Notes under the pieces: model-generated
What the model saw: only the letters and a program-made list of their open reading frames with translations
The model's database searches: none
Told to the model about the DNA's origin: nothing
Translations under genes and position numbers: made by a program
Shown: positions 10,453 through 18,738 of the stretch, piece by piece
Numbering within the stretch: position 1 is the first letter of the stretch
Layout of the letters: every line of letters starts with the position of its first letter
Source of the DNA: an uncultured Pelagibacteraceae bacterium
GTDB taxonomy: Bacteria > Pseudomonadota > Alphaproteobacteria > Pelagibacterales > Pelagibacteraceae
Assembly (NCBI GenBank): GCA_902524995.1
Contig: CABZFJ010000001.1
Span: forward strand, 1 to 64,000
Length of the DNA: 64,000 bases
Reading direction: 5' to 3'

Positions 10453-11559
10453 TTAAAAAATCACTATTAATAAAATTAACAATAGAAGAATTGATGTAGT
10501 TGAAATAAATAATATTTTATTCAATTTAATATTTGAAATCAAATTTTGAAGGAGATTATGTTTAATAGTAAGTTTATCTTGATGTGCTGCATTGGTACTG
10601 AAACCTTTATTCCTTCCAATATCTAAAAACTTATTCTTTCTTTGATTTAATATTTCATCCTCATTTAATGTGAGAAATTTACTCAAATTTCTATCAATAG
10701 CAGTACGCACATTGTCTAAAATGAGATCTTTATCTCGATGTGCACCCCCTAAAGGTTCAGGTATTATTTCATCAATTATTTCTAGTTTTAAAAGATCTTT
10801 CGCTGACAGCTTCATTGCTTTTGCAGCTTCCAAAGTCTTTGTTGGATCTCGCCAAAGTATAGTTGCGCATCCTTCTGGGGATATTACTGAATATATTGCA
10901 TTCTCTAGCATCAATACTTTACTAGATGAAGCTAATGCAATCGCACCACCAGAGCCTCCTTCACCAATTATTATTGATAAAGTTGGAACAGTCAATTGCA
11001 TAGAACATTCAATTGATTTTGCAATTGCTTCTGCCTGTCCTCTTTCTTCAGCACCAACTCCTGGGTAAGCACCTGGTGTATCTACGAAATTAATAATTGG
11101 TATTTTAAATTTATTAGCTAGATTCATCAATCTTATAGTTTTTCTATAGCCTTCTGGTCTCATCATCCCAAAATTTCTTTCAATTCTAGAATCTAAATTT
11201 TCTCCTTTTTCCTGTCCTATTACTAAAACTGATTTGGAATTAAACTTACCAAAACCACATATTACCGATTTATCTTCTCCATAAAATCTATCTCCTGAAA
11301 GCGAAATGAATTCATCAAATAAATTATCTATAAAATATTTAGATTTAGGTCTATCCTCATGTCTTGCAACCAATGTAGTTTGCCATTCATCAAGATTTGA
11401 ATATACATCTTTGAGTTTTTTATCTATTTCATTTTGTAAATCTGTAATTTTATTAGTGTCTACTTCTGAAAGACCGTCTTGATTATAAGGATCTTTTAAT
11501 TTATCTAGTTCTATTTCTAAGTTTTTGATATCAGTCTCAAAATTTAAATAATTTTTCAT
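10453..11559 (-). CDS. accA: Acetyl-CoA carboxylase carboxyltransferase subunit alpha, with a C-terminal membrane helix
   Basis: Carboxyltransferase alpha subunit, which with AccD moves CO2 from biotin to acetyl-CoA at the start of fatty acid synthesis. Family landmarks are present: the oxyanion/biotin region GEGGSGGAIALASS, SVISPEGCATILWRD, and the N-terminal helical part ending with ARHEDRP. E. coli AccA is about 319 aa; this one is 368 aa. Conserved sequence stops near RNKFLDIGRNKGF, and about 45 extra residues follow, ending in a clear hydrophobic helix at 348-368 (ILFISTTSILLLLILLIVIF). This predicts a tail-anchored inner-membrane carboxyltransferase, which is unusual. The reading frame is clean, so a frameshift artefact is unlikely. 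Confidence 0.95.
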   Translation of the reverse strand: MKNYLNFETDIKNLEIELDKLKDPYNQDGLSEVDTNKITDLQNEIDKKLKDVYSNLDEWQTTLVARHEDRPKSKYFIDNLFDEFISLSGDRFYGEDKSVICGFGKFNSKSVLVIGQEKGENLDSRIERNFGMMRPEGYRKTIRLMNLANKFKIPIINFVDTPGAYPGVGAEERGQAEAIAKSIECSMQLTVPTLSIIIGEGGSGGAIALASSSKVLMLENAIYSVISPEGCATILWRDPTKTLEAAKAMKLSAKDLLKLEIIDEIIPEPLGGAHRDKDLILDNVRTAIDRNLSKFLTLNEDEILNQRKNKFLDIGRNKGFSTNAAHQDKLTIKHNLLQNLISNIKLNKILFISTTSILLLLILLIVIF

Positions 11560-11654
11560 TAATTTACTATATATTATTTTTAGGCGATAAAATGATCAAA
11601 TTATAACAATTATATTTTTCTAAGATGGAAAATAACATTTTTTCAAATAAATTA

Positions 11655-11678
11655 ATGACATAATTTATTGATTGTCAT
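11655..11678. repeat. Inverted repeat ATGACA-N12-TGTCAT upstream of glcB
   Basis: Perfect 6-bp inverted repeat (ATGACA at 11655-11660, TGTCAT at 11673-11678) with a 12-base AT-rich spacer, 31 nt before the malate synthase start. The spacing of about two helical turns between arm centres would suit a dimeric regulator. AT-rich DNA gives chance repeats, so this is only a candidate operator. Confidence 0.3.
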
Positions 11679-11708
11679 ATACAACGATTTCAAAGTTTAT
11701 AAAAAATT

Positions 11709-13859
11709 ATGAGTGATACTTTTATCAGAATTAATACTTTATCAGTATCTAAGGATTTAGCTGATTTTGTAAAAAATGAACTTCTTCCAGGATTGGATGT
11801 TAATGAAAAAGATTTCTGGGATGGCTTTGATAAGAGTGTTAATGAACTTGCACCAATAAATAAAAAATTATTAGAAATACGTGAAACTCTTCAATCTGAA
11901 ATTGATTTATGGTTAAAAAAAAATAGAAATGAAGAATTTAACCATCAAGAGTACAAGGATTTTTTAAAAGAAATTGGGTATTTGAAAAAAGAAGGGGACG
12001 ATTTTAAAATAGAAACAAAAAACTTAGATAAAGAAATTTCTAGTATTGCAGGACCTCAGCTTGTAGTTCCTATAATGAATTCTAGATACACTTTAAATGC
12101 TGCTAACGCTAGATGGGTAAGTCTTTACGATAGTTTATATGGAACAGATTTAATTGAGTCTGAAGAAACAGGAAGTCAAAAATACGATCCTCTAAGAGGA
12201 CAAGAAGTAATAAAATATGCTCGAGATTTTCTAAATGATCACTTCTCTATTAATGGGATACATTGGAAAGATATAACTAGTTTTAAAATAGAGCCTAATA
12301 ATCTAAAAATTTTAAAAGATAATAAAGAGTTTGAGCTAAAAGATAAAAATAAATTTATTGGATACCGAGGAGAGCCAAATAATCCAACTACAATAATTCT
12401 AGAAAACAATAATTTAAAAATAGAAATTATAATTAACCCTAAAGCTTTCAGCGCTGTTCAAGATGCTGCTGGAATAAGTGATATAATTATAGAGTCAGCC
12501 ATATCAACAATATGTGATAATGAAGATAGTGTTGCGGCAGTAGACTCAGAAGATAAGGTGATTTGTTACAGAAATTGGTTGGGTTTGATGAAAGGAACTC
12601 TAAAATCTGTTTTTGAAAAAGATGGAAAAACTTTAGAAAGGAAGCTAAATCCAGATAGGAGTTACATTTCAAAAGATAATATAAAAGAAAAGCTACATGG
12701 CAGAAGTTTACTTTTGATTAGGAATGTTGGTCATCTGATGACCAATTCAGCAATTATTTTAGAGGATGGATCTGAAATTCCTGAGGGTATCATGGATGCA
12801 TTTATTACAACCGCTGCAGCAATTCATGATTTAAAAAAAAAAGGCAATTCAAGAACAGGTTCAATATATATAGTAAAACCTAAAATGCATGGGCCAGAGG
12901 AAACTGCTTTCACAGATAAAATATTTACAAGAGTTGAAGAAGTCCTAAAACTTGAAAAAAATACTATTAAATGTGGTATTATGGATGAGGAAAGAAGAAC
13001 GTCATTAAACCTAAAAGAATGTATAAGAACATTAAAGAGTAGAGTTTTTTTTATAAATACAGGTTTTTTAGATAGAACTGGGGACGAGATGCATACATCA
13101 ATGGAAGCAGGTCCAATGATAAAAAAAGGTGACATGAAAAAATCAAAATGGATAACAGCATATGAAAATAACAATGTTGAAGTTGGTTTAAGATGTGGAT
13201 TTTCAGGTGTTGCACAAATAGGCAAGGGTATGTGGGCAATGCCAGATAAAATGAAAGAAATGATAGATCAAAAAATATCACATCTAGAGGCTGGTGCAAA
13301 CTGTGCTTGGGTGCCATCGCCTACGGCAGCCTCTTTACATGCTATGCATTATCATAGGTTAAACATATTTGATAAGCATAAAAAATTAAATAGTAGTAAA
13401 ACAAATTACATTGATGATTTATTATCCATCCCAATTGCAGATAGACCTAATTGGAGTAAAGAAGAAATAAATAATGAATTATGCAACTCAGCTCAAACAA
13501 TATTAGGCTATGTTGTTAGATGGGTAGATCAAGGAATAGGATGTTCTAAAGTGCCAGATATTAATAATATAGGTTTAATGGAAGACAGGGCAACTTTAAG
13601 AATATCATCACAACATATAGCTAATTGGTTACATCATGGTATTTGCTCAAACAGACAAGTTTTAGAAGTTCTAAAAAAAATGGCAAAAATAGTTGATCAA
13701 CAAAATAAAGCAGATCCAGAATATCAGAATATGTCTCCGAATTATGACAAATCTATTTCCTTTAAGGCTGCATGTGAGTTGATATTTCACGGTAAGTCAC
13801 AACCGTCAGGCTACACAGAACCTTTATTACATTTAAATAGATTAATTAAAAAAAGTTAA
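11709..13859 (+). CDS. glcB: Malate synthase G
   Basis: Condenses glyoxylate with acetyl-CoA to malate, allowing use of glycolate and glyoxylate. At 716 aa it is the long G isoform. Signature segments include GRSLLLIRNVGHLMTN, SMEAGPM, GFSGVAQIGKGMWAMPD, PSPTAASLHAMHYH and MEDRATLRISSQHIANW, the last carrying the catalytic Asp of the family. In cultured SAR11 strains malate synthase expression is tied to a glycine riboswitch; the 149-bp leader here shows no recognisable glycine aptamer (see findings). It ends 10 bp from the convergent recR. Confidence 0.97.
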   Translation: MSDTFIRINTLSVSKDLADFVKNELLPGLDVNEKDFWDGFDKSVNELAPINKKLLEIRETLQSEIDLWLKKNRNEEFNHQEYKDFLKEIGYLKKEGDDFKIETKNLDKEISSIAGPQLVVPIMNSRYTLNAANARWVSLYDSLYGTDLIESEETGSQKYDPLRGQEVIKYARDFLNDHFSINGIHWKDITSFKIEPNNLKILKDNKEFELKDKNKFIGYRGEPNNPTTIILENNNLKIEIIINPKAFSAVQDAAGISDIIIESAISTICDNEDSVAAVDSEDKVICYRNWLGLMKGTLKSVFEKDGKTLERKLNPDRSYISKDNIKEKLHGRSLLLIRNVGHLMTNSAIILEDGSEIPEGIMDAFITTAAAIHDLKKKGNSRTGSIYIVKPKMHGPEETAFTDKIFTRVEEVLKLEKNTIKCGIMDEERRTSLNLKECIRTLKSRVFFINTGFLDRTGDEMHTSMEAGPMIKKGDMKKSKWITAYENNNVEVGLRCGFSGVAQIGKGMWAMPDKMKEMIDQKISHLEAGANCAWVPSPTAASLHAMHYHRLNIFDKHKKLNSSKTNYIDDLLSIPIADRPNWSKEEINNELCNSAQTILGYVVRWVDQGIGCSKVPDINNIGLMEDRATLRISSQHIANWLHHGICSNRQVLEVLKKMAKIVDQQNKADPEYQNMSPNYDKSISFKAACELIFHGKSQPSGYTEPLLHLNRLIKKS

Positions 13860-13869
13860 TTTTACAAAT

Positions 13870-14472
13870 TTATAAATCTCTTCTATTTTTAAAAGCAGAT
13901 ATAAGCGTCCCATCATCTGAATTTTCGATTTCTCCACCTACAGGTAATCCTTGGGCTAATTTTGAAATTTTTACATTTGTATTTTTTAAACTGTCTTGAA
14001 TATAAAATGCAGTAGTTTGTCCTTCAACTGTAGCACTGGTTGCTAAGATTACTTCATCGATATTGTCATTTTTCACTCTTTCTATTAGAGAATTTATAAG
14101 CAAATTTTCTCTATTATTGCTGTTATTGCTATCAGATATTGTGCCACCTAAAATATGATAATAACCCTGAAAAATTGATGAACTTTCTATTGCCCATTGA
14201 TCTGAAATATTTTCAACTACACATATTTTACCATATTTTTTACTTTTATCTTCGCAGTTATTGCAAGAATTATTATTAGATTTTAATGTTCCACAAATTC
14301 TACAACGTTCAATATTTTTCATGACTTCACCAAGATTATTAGCCAACGGTTTTAATATTTCTTTTCGATTATTAATCATTTTTAAAATTATTCTTTTTGC
14401 AGACTTGGGTCCAAGACCTGGCAATTTAGATATTAGTTTGATTAAATTATCTATTTCAGGCAGATTTTGCAT
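13870..14472 (-). CDS. recR: Recombination protein RecR
   Basis: Works with RecF/RecO to load RecA on gapped DNA. 200 aa, the family length. An N-terminal helix-hairpin-helix (LPGLGPKSAKRI) precedes the zinc finger CRICGTLKSNNNSCNNC, and the Toprim domain begins at GKICVVENISDQWAIE. The C-terminal ATSATVEGQTTAFYI and KLAQGLPVGGEIE segments are typical. It is the last gene of the conserved dnaX-ybaB-recR block, 4 bp after ybaB. Confidence 0.96.
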   Translation of the reverse strand: MQNLPEIDNLIKLISKLPGLGPKSAKRIILKMINNRKEILKPLANNLGEVMKNIERCRICGTLKSNNNSCNNCEDKSKKYGKICVVENISDQWAIESSSIFQGYYHILGGTISDSNNSNNRENLLINSLIERVKNDNIDEVILATSATVEGQTTAFYIQDSLKNTNVKISKLAQGLPVGGEIENSDDGTLISAFKNRRDL

Positions 14473-14476
14473 TTAA

Positions 14477-14794
14477 TTATAAAGGCCATTTAAAACCAGG
14501 TACACCCAATCCCCCAGTTGCTTTAGATATTTCTTCTGCAGTTTTTGATTTTAATTTGTTCTTGGCATCATTATGTGCAGCCGTAATTAAATCCTGAATT
14601 ATTTCTTTATCTTCATTCAACACTTTATCACTTAACAAAATTTTAGTCATCTCTCCATCTCCGTTAAGTGTAATTTTAACCACATCCCCACCTGACGCAC
14701 CATCAACTTCGATCTTTTTAAGATTCTCCTGACTTTCCTTCATTTTTTTTTCTATCTCTTTAGCTTTTTCTAAAATTTTATTAAAATCAGTCAT
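14477..14794 (-). CDS. ybaB: YbaB/EbfC nucleoid-associated protein
   Basis: Small dimeric DNA-binding protein found downstream of dnaX in most bacteria. Predicted 105 aa from MTDFNKILEKAKEIEKKM, whose coiled N-terminal helix matches the family start; an upstream in-frame ATG at 14812 would add six residues but lies deeper in dnaX and is less likely. Conserved core: VDGASGGDVVKITLNGDGEM, and the C-terminal GGLGVPGF. The start overlaps the dnaX stop by 8 nt (ATGACTGA), so translation is probably coupled. Confidence 0.92.
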   Translation of the reverse strand: MTDFNKILEKAKEIEKKMKESQENLKKIEVDGASGGDVVKITLNGDGEMTKILLSDKVLNEDKEIIQDLITAAHNDAKNKLKSKTAEEISKATGGLGVPGFKWPL

Positions 14795-16397
14795 CTTTTT
14801 TTTTAATATCAACTAATTCAATATCAGGAAATGCTTCCAGCAAATTTTTATATTCATTTGAACTTTTATACTCTGAGATTTTTTGTTTTTTTTGAATATG
14901 TTTTTTCTCTTTTGTACTCATGGTACCTTTTTCCTTTGAAAAAGAAATAAGCCACCGGTTTTTAGTCCAATCGTACAATTTCTCAGATAAATCTTTTACA
15001 AAATTCTTATTTAGTTTATCATTAAAAGATATTTCTATATTCATATTTGAAAAAGATACTAGATTTACATTATTTTCTAATTCGTATTTTAGTTTCATCT
15101 CCTTTTTTTCAAAGCACATTTCAATTAAATCTTCTAAATTGTTAATCTCTAAATTATTTTTCTTTTCAATTTTTTCTTCTTCTTGTTTAATATTTTTAAT
15201 TTGGTTAATTGCATCTTTATTTATAGTATTTTTTACATCTACGTTTTTTATTGGTATGTTGTTTAATTCATTTTGCTGATTATTTTGTGATAAATTTTTT
15301 TTTTTTAAATAAGTTAATTGAATAAGAAACATCTCAACTAATAAATTTGGATTAGCAACTATATTTATTTCTTTTAAAGTTTTTAAAGTAAATTCCCAAA
15401 ATAATAATATTGCATTAGGATCTATTTCATTTGATAAAGAAGTTATTTTTTTGTAATCACTATCATTTAAAGAAAAATTATTACCTCCATTTTCAACGTA
15501 AGATATATTCTTTACAAAATATAATAGCTCTAAGAAATCATTTAAAAATAGGTTGGGGTCAATGCCTGAATTGTACAATTTTCTATAATGATCTATTATT
15601 TTTTCTTCATCGCCTAAAAAAATTATTTCTAATAATTTTATGTATGAACTTTTATTGATATAGCCAAAAATTTTTTGAGCTTCTTCAAATGTCAAAGAAT
15701 TTTCGTTATTAGAAATAGTTGCCCTATCTAGCAAAGATAATGCATCTCTCACCGAGCCCTCTGATAATTTTACTATTAATTTAATTGCGTTGTCCTCGAC
15801 ATCCTTTTTTTCTTTTATTGCTATATTTTTTAAATAATTGAACAATTCTTCAGACTTAATTCTTGATAAATCGTACCTTTGACATCTGGATATAACAGTA
15901 ATAGGAATTTTTTTTACCTCGGTGGTTGCAAAAATAAATTTTAAATATTTTGGAGGTTCTTCTAATGTCTTAAGTAAGGCATTAAATGCTTGTTTGCTTA
16001 GCATGTGTACTTCATCAATTATAAAAATTTTAAACTTAGATATTGTTGGTGGATATCTAGAAAATTCTATTAGCTCCCTAACATCATCAACGCCTGTTTT
16101 GCTTGCTGCGTCTATTTCAAGAACATCTATATGATTAGAATTTGATATTGGATCACATTGATCACATTTTTTTTCACACTTTCCTTCAATTGCGTGTTCA
16201 CAATTTAATGCTTTGGCAACAATTCTTGCAAATGTAGTCTTTCCAATTCCCCTCATGCCGGTAAACAAAAAAGCATTAGCTGAATTATTATTTTTAATGG
16301 AATTATAAATTGTAGTGGCAATTTCTTCATGACCAATTAGATCTTTAAAGGTTTGTGGTCTATATTTTAAGGCAAGAACTTTAGAATTATTTGTCAT
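14787..16397 (-). CDS. dnaX: DNA polymerase III subunit gamma/tau
   Basis: AAA+ clamp-loader subunit. The start was set at the ATG 16397 because MTNNSKVLALKYRPQTF matches the family N-terminus; an extension to 16430 would run through the SRP RNA. Walker A is GMRGIGKTT, the zinc module contains CEHAIEGKCEKKCDQC, Walker B/DEVH is IIDEVHMLSKQAFNALLKTLEE, and sensor/arginine-finger TVISRCQRYDLSRI follows. The C-terminal tau part is Lys/Asn-rich and ends with a short polymerase-contact domain. I see no clear internal slippery site that would make a separate gamma form. The start lies 4 nt after the SRP RNA 3' end. Confidence 0.95.
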   Translation of the reverse strand: MTNNSKVLALKYRPQTFKDLIGHEEIATTIYNSIKNNNSANAFLFTGMRGIGKTTFARIVAKALNCEHAIEGKCEKKCDQCDPISNSNHIDVLEIDAASKTGVDDVRELIEFSRYPPTISKFKIFIIDEVHMLSKQAFNALLKTLEEPPKYLKFIFATTEVKKIPITVISRCQRYDLSRIKSEELFNYLKNIAIKEKKDVEDNAIKLIVKLSEGSVRDALSLLDRATISNNENSLTFEEAQKIFGYINKSSYIKLLEIIFLGDEEKIIDHYRKLYNSGIDPNLFLNDFLELLYFVKNISYVENGGNNFSLNDSDYKKITSLSNEIDPNAILLFWEFTLKTLKEINIVANPNLLVEMFLIQLTYLKKKNLSQNNQQNELNNIPIKNVDVKNTINKDAINQIKNIKQEEEKIEKKNNLEINNLEDLIEMCFEKKEMKLKYELENNVNLVSFSNMNIEISFNDKLNKNFVKDLSEKLYDWTKNRWLISFSKEKGTMSTKEKKHIQKKQKISEYKSSNEYKNLLEAFPDIELVDIKKKDD

Positions 16398-16401
16398 AAT
16401 A

Positions 16402-16489
16402 GGAGACCTACCAACCTGGAAAAAACTCATTACCCTTGCTCTTTTTCAAGTCTGGGGGAGTTCATGGTATTCCCACCTGGAAGGCCTCC
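16402..16489 (-). ncRNA. ffs: Signal recognition particle RNA (4.5S), divergent
   Basis: An 88-nt hairpin RNA. The ends GGAGGCCUUCCA and UGGUAGGUCUCC pair over 12 positions with one U-U mismatch; GAACUC pairs GAGUUU further in; the apex is CUU-GAAA-AAG, a GNRA tetraloop, preceded by an internal loop with CCAGA on the 5' side and AGCA on the 3' side, closed by CCC/GGG. The AGCA strand and the position of the tetraloop match SRP RNA domain IV (canonical UCAGG opposite AGCA, GGAA loop). Genomic position before dnaX-ybaB-recR is the classic one. No other class fits: 6S RNA would be about twice as long. The transition CAGG to CAGA in the Ffh-binding loop is noteworthy. Confidence 0.8.
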
Positions 16490-16495
16490 AAATGT

Positions 16496-16525
16496 ATTAT
16501 AACAATAATTTTTTCATATCTACAA
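16496..16525 (-). promoter_or_regulatory. Sigma-70 promoter of SRP RNA-dnaX operon
   Basis: On the minus strand TTGTAG (16525-16520), an 18-bp spacer, then a perfect TATAAT (16501-16496). The first base of the SRP RNA (16489) is 7 nt after the -10 hexamer, exactly where initiation is expected. It lies in the 45-bp gap after pheA. Since dnaX follows the RNA by 4 nt, the same promoter probably drives the protein genes. Confidence 0.65.
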
Positions 16526-16534
16526 TAAAGTTAA

Positions 16535-17365
16535 TTATTTTTTTTCTCTAAATTCGTGTGCTTTATAAACACCTAACACGTGCATATCTTCACAATGAAA
16601 AGCTAATTCCTCCAATGAATTTTTAATTTTTTTTTCATCTAAGTGGCCATCGATATCACATAAAAAAAAGAATGATGAAAAAGAATTCTTTTCAGGAAAA
16701 CTTTGAAGTTTAGTCATATTAACACCGTTAATAGCAAATCCTGATAGTGCAGAATATAAGGCAGCTGGTTTGTCTCTAAGTTTAAATAATAAGGAGGTTA
16801 TATAATTTTTTTTTTTTAGATCAGGTTGAATAATTTCTTTACCCATTATAAGAAACCTTGTGAAATTATCTTTATCATCTTGAATTTTTTCTTTCAATAT
16901 TTCAAGATTATATATTTCAGCACTTAATTTAGATGCTATAGCACCTTTTGATTTGTCATTTTCTTCAGATATATATTTTGCTGATCCAGCAGTATCGGCC
17001 CTAACATTAGCCGAAAAATTATTTTTTTTTAAAAATTTAGAAGCTTGACTTAATGCTTGAGCATGTGAATAAACATTTTTAATGTCATTTAATTTTGATC
17101 CTTTAACACCAATAAGATTATGGTCTATTGGAAAAAAAAATTCTTCATAAATATTTAACCTATATTTAAATATTAAATATTCTACACCAATGTTACCAGT
17201 AGTTTTATTTGACTCTGGTATAATGGCTCTTATATCATCATCACTACTAGCAGTTTCAAAGCATTCATCAAAAGTTTTACAAGATATTGTCTCTACTCCT
17301 GGAAACATATACTTTGCACAGCTCTCGCTATAACTACCGGCTATACCTTGATAAGCTATTTTCAT
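16535..17365 (-). CDS. pheA: Prephenate dehydratase
   Basis: Converts prephenate to phenylpyruvate for phenylalanine synthesis. The 276 aa protein has only the dehydratase and ACT domains, with no chorismate mutase fusion. It begins KIAYQGIAGSYSE; the substrate-binding motif appears as IIPESNKTTGNIG (family PIENSxxG), and NFTRFLIMGKE ends the catalytic part. The ACT domain starts near LLFKLRDKPAALYSALSGF. The usual effector motif ESRP is here LQSFP, so Phe inhibition may be altered. The gene follows kdsB by 4 bp; the link is probably only cotranscription. Confidence 0.93.
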   Translation of the reverse strand: MKIAYQGIAGSYSESCAKYMFPGVETISCKTFDECFETASSDDDIRAIIPESNKTTGNIGVEYLIFKYRLNIYEEFFFPIDHNLIGVKGSKLNDIKNVYSHAQALSQASKFLKKNNFSANVRADTAGSAKYISEENDKSKGAIASKLSAEIYNLEILKEKIQDDKDNFTRFLIMGKEIIQPDLKKKNYITSLLFKLRDKPAALYSALSGFAINGVNMTKLQSFPEKNSFSSFFFLCDIDGHLDEKKIKNSLEELAFHCEDMHVLGVYKAHEFREKK

Positions 17366-17369
17366 ATTT

Positions 17370-18104
17370 TCATTTATTTAATATTTTTAAGTATTCGTCC
17401 AGATCTTTTTTGGTATCAATTCCAATTGAAAAGTTATTTGCTAACACTACATCAATATCCACTGAATTATCAATTGCCCTTAATTGCTCTAATTTCTTTT
17501 TAATCTCATTTTCACTTTTTTTTAAGTTTACAAACTGTTTTAAAGCTAAAAGCTTGTAGGAATAAATTCCAAAATGATGGTATATATTAAGTTTATTTTC
17601 GTCTTTTATAATTCTTGAAAAATTTAATGCTTTTATTGCTAGATTATTAGTTATTTTATAATTTGTTATAACTTTGACAATATTCTCATTTAAATAATCA
17701 TCTTTATTCTTAATTTTGTAGGCAAGTGTTGAAATATTTAAATTATTTTTCTTAGATATTTCAATTAAATTCTTGATATCTAATGGATCTATCATTGGCT
17801 CATCCCCTTGCAGATTTATTACAAAATCTTCATCTTGTAATTCAAGTTTATTTGTAGCCTCATAAACTCTATCTGTTCCAGTTGTATGTTTTTTACTTGT
17901 CATAATAAATTTGCCACCATTTTTATTGACTTCTGATGCAATTTCTTCATCACATGTAGCGACATAAACTTCTCCAATCTGACTTTTAATGGCCTTTTCA
18001 TAAACATGCATTATTAGTGTTTTATTATTTATGTTTATTAAAGGTTTATTTGGTAATCGTGCAGCCGCTAATCTAGCGGGAATAATTATGATTGATTTAC
18101 TCAT
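17370..18104 (-). CDS. kdsB: 3-deoxy-manno-octulosonate cytidylyltransferase
   Basis: Activates Kdo as CMP-Kdo for lipopolysaccharide core synthesis. Start placed at 18104 because MSKSIIIIPARLAAARLPNKPL is the family N-terminus; the frame stays open for 50 more codons upstream, but that stretch would overlap the divergent cytochrome gene and has no family match. Visible motifs: TCDEEIASEV, FVINLQGDEPMIDP, and HFGIYSYK near the C-terminus. 244 aa is normal. kdsD (23.3 kb) and lptC/lptB belong to the same pathway. Confidence 0.94.
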   Translation of the reverse strand: MSKSIIIIPARLAAARLPNKPLININNKTLIMHVYEKAIKSQIGEVYVATCDEEIASEVNKNGGKFIMTSKKHTTGTDRVYEATNKLELQDEDFVINLQGDEPMIDPLDIKNLIEISKKNNLNISTLAYKIKNKDDYLNENIVKVITNYKITNNLAIKALNFSRIIKDENKLNIYHHFGIYSYKLLALKQFVNLKKSENEIKKKLEQLRAIDNSVDIDVVLANNFSIGIDTKKDLDEYLKILNK

Positions 18105-18118
18105 ATAATCATATTTTA

Positions 18119-18135
18119 TGCGTCTTTGAGACGCA
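18119..18135. repeat. Hairpin TGCGTC-TTTGA-GACGCA between kdsB and cytochrome c gene
   Basis: A perfect 6-bp stem with a 5-base loop, GC-rich in an AT-rich gap, 14 nt upstream of the kdsB ATG and 63 nt upstream of the cytochrome ATG. No T-tract follows on either strand, so it is not a standard terminator. It could be a leader hairpin of kdsB or an operator. Confidence 0.4.
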
Positions 18136-18198
18136 AATTTATAAATTAAATTTCGTTTAATTTTGTTTATCATGTTATACGACCTTTTAAAATAAATC

Positions 18199-18738
18199 AT
18201 GGACTCATTTGAAATAAATAAAATTATCGCTGCCGTACTTTTGATAGCGCTCATAGTAATAGGAATAGGGAAAATTTCTGATATTGCATTTCATGTAGAT
18301 AAACCTAAAAAATCTGCCTACAAAGTAGAAATTCAAGATGATAATGTAATCTCAAATTCAAAAGCTGAGAAAATTGTTGAAAAAATTAATATAGCTGCAT
18401 TGCTTGCACTAGGAGATATAACTCATGGTGAAAAGGTTTTTAAAAAATGTGCGGCATGTCATCTGGTAAATAAAGGTGGAGAAAACAAAATTGGACCAGC
18501 TCTTTATGGAGTAATTGGTAGAAAAGTTGCATCAAAAGAAAATTACAAGTATTCAAAAGCAATGGCTTCATATGATAAAAATTGGACATTCGAAGAAATG
18601 AATGGTTATTTAAAAAAACCACAAAGTTATATTAAAGGTACTAAAATGGCATTTGCAGGATTAAGAAAAGAAAAAGATAGAGCGTCGGTTATTTTATATC
18701 TCAACCAGAATTCGGATAGCCCAATTCCTTTACCTTAA
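18199..18738 (+). CDS. Membrane-anchored class I cytochrome c (CycM/c552-like)
   Basis: A 179 aa electron carrier with an uncleaved N-terminal helix (about residues 8-25, KIIAAVLLIALIVIGIG) that anchors it in the inner membrane, a flexible linker, then a class I cytochrome fold with the heme-attachment motif CAACH at 84-88 and the sixth-ligand Met in GTKMAFAG. The fragment NKIGPALYGVIGRK is characteristic of the mitochondrial-type c family. The likely role is electron transfer from the bc1 complex to cytochrome oxidase. The gene is divergent from kdsB and overlaps argF tail-to-tail by 9 bp. Confidence 0.9.
   Translation: MDSFEINKIIAAVLLIALIVIGIGKISDIAFHVDKPKKSAYKVEIQDDNVISNSKAEKIVEKINIAALLALGDITHGEKVFKKCAACHLVNKGGENKIGPALYGVIGRKVASKENYKYSKAMASYDKNWTFEEMNGYLKKPQSYIKGTKMAFAGLRKEKDRASVILYLNQNSDSPIPLP

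Noticed and set aside
11560-11708. Glycine riboswitch before glcB
   Set aside because: No aptamer core sequence is visible on either strand.
12824-13317. Open frames on the minus strand inside glcB
   Set aside because: Shadow frames of a well-conserved gene; no ribosome site or family match.
16398-16430. dnaX start at 16430
   Set aside because: Those codons lie inside the SRP RNA hairpin, and DnaX homology begins at the ATG 16397.
16402-16489. 6S RNA instead of SRP RNA
   Set aside because: Too short for 6S; the GNRA apex with the AGCA loop strand and the dnaX neighbourhood fit SRP RNA.
18105-18254. kdsB N-terminal extension of 50 residues
   Set aside because: It overlaps the divergent cytochrome c gene and has no KdsB similarity; the canonical start is 18104.
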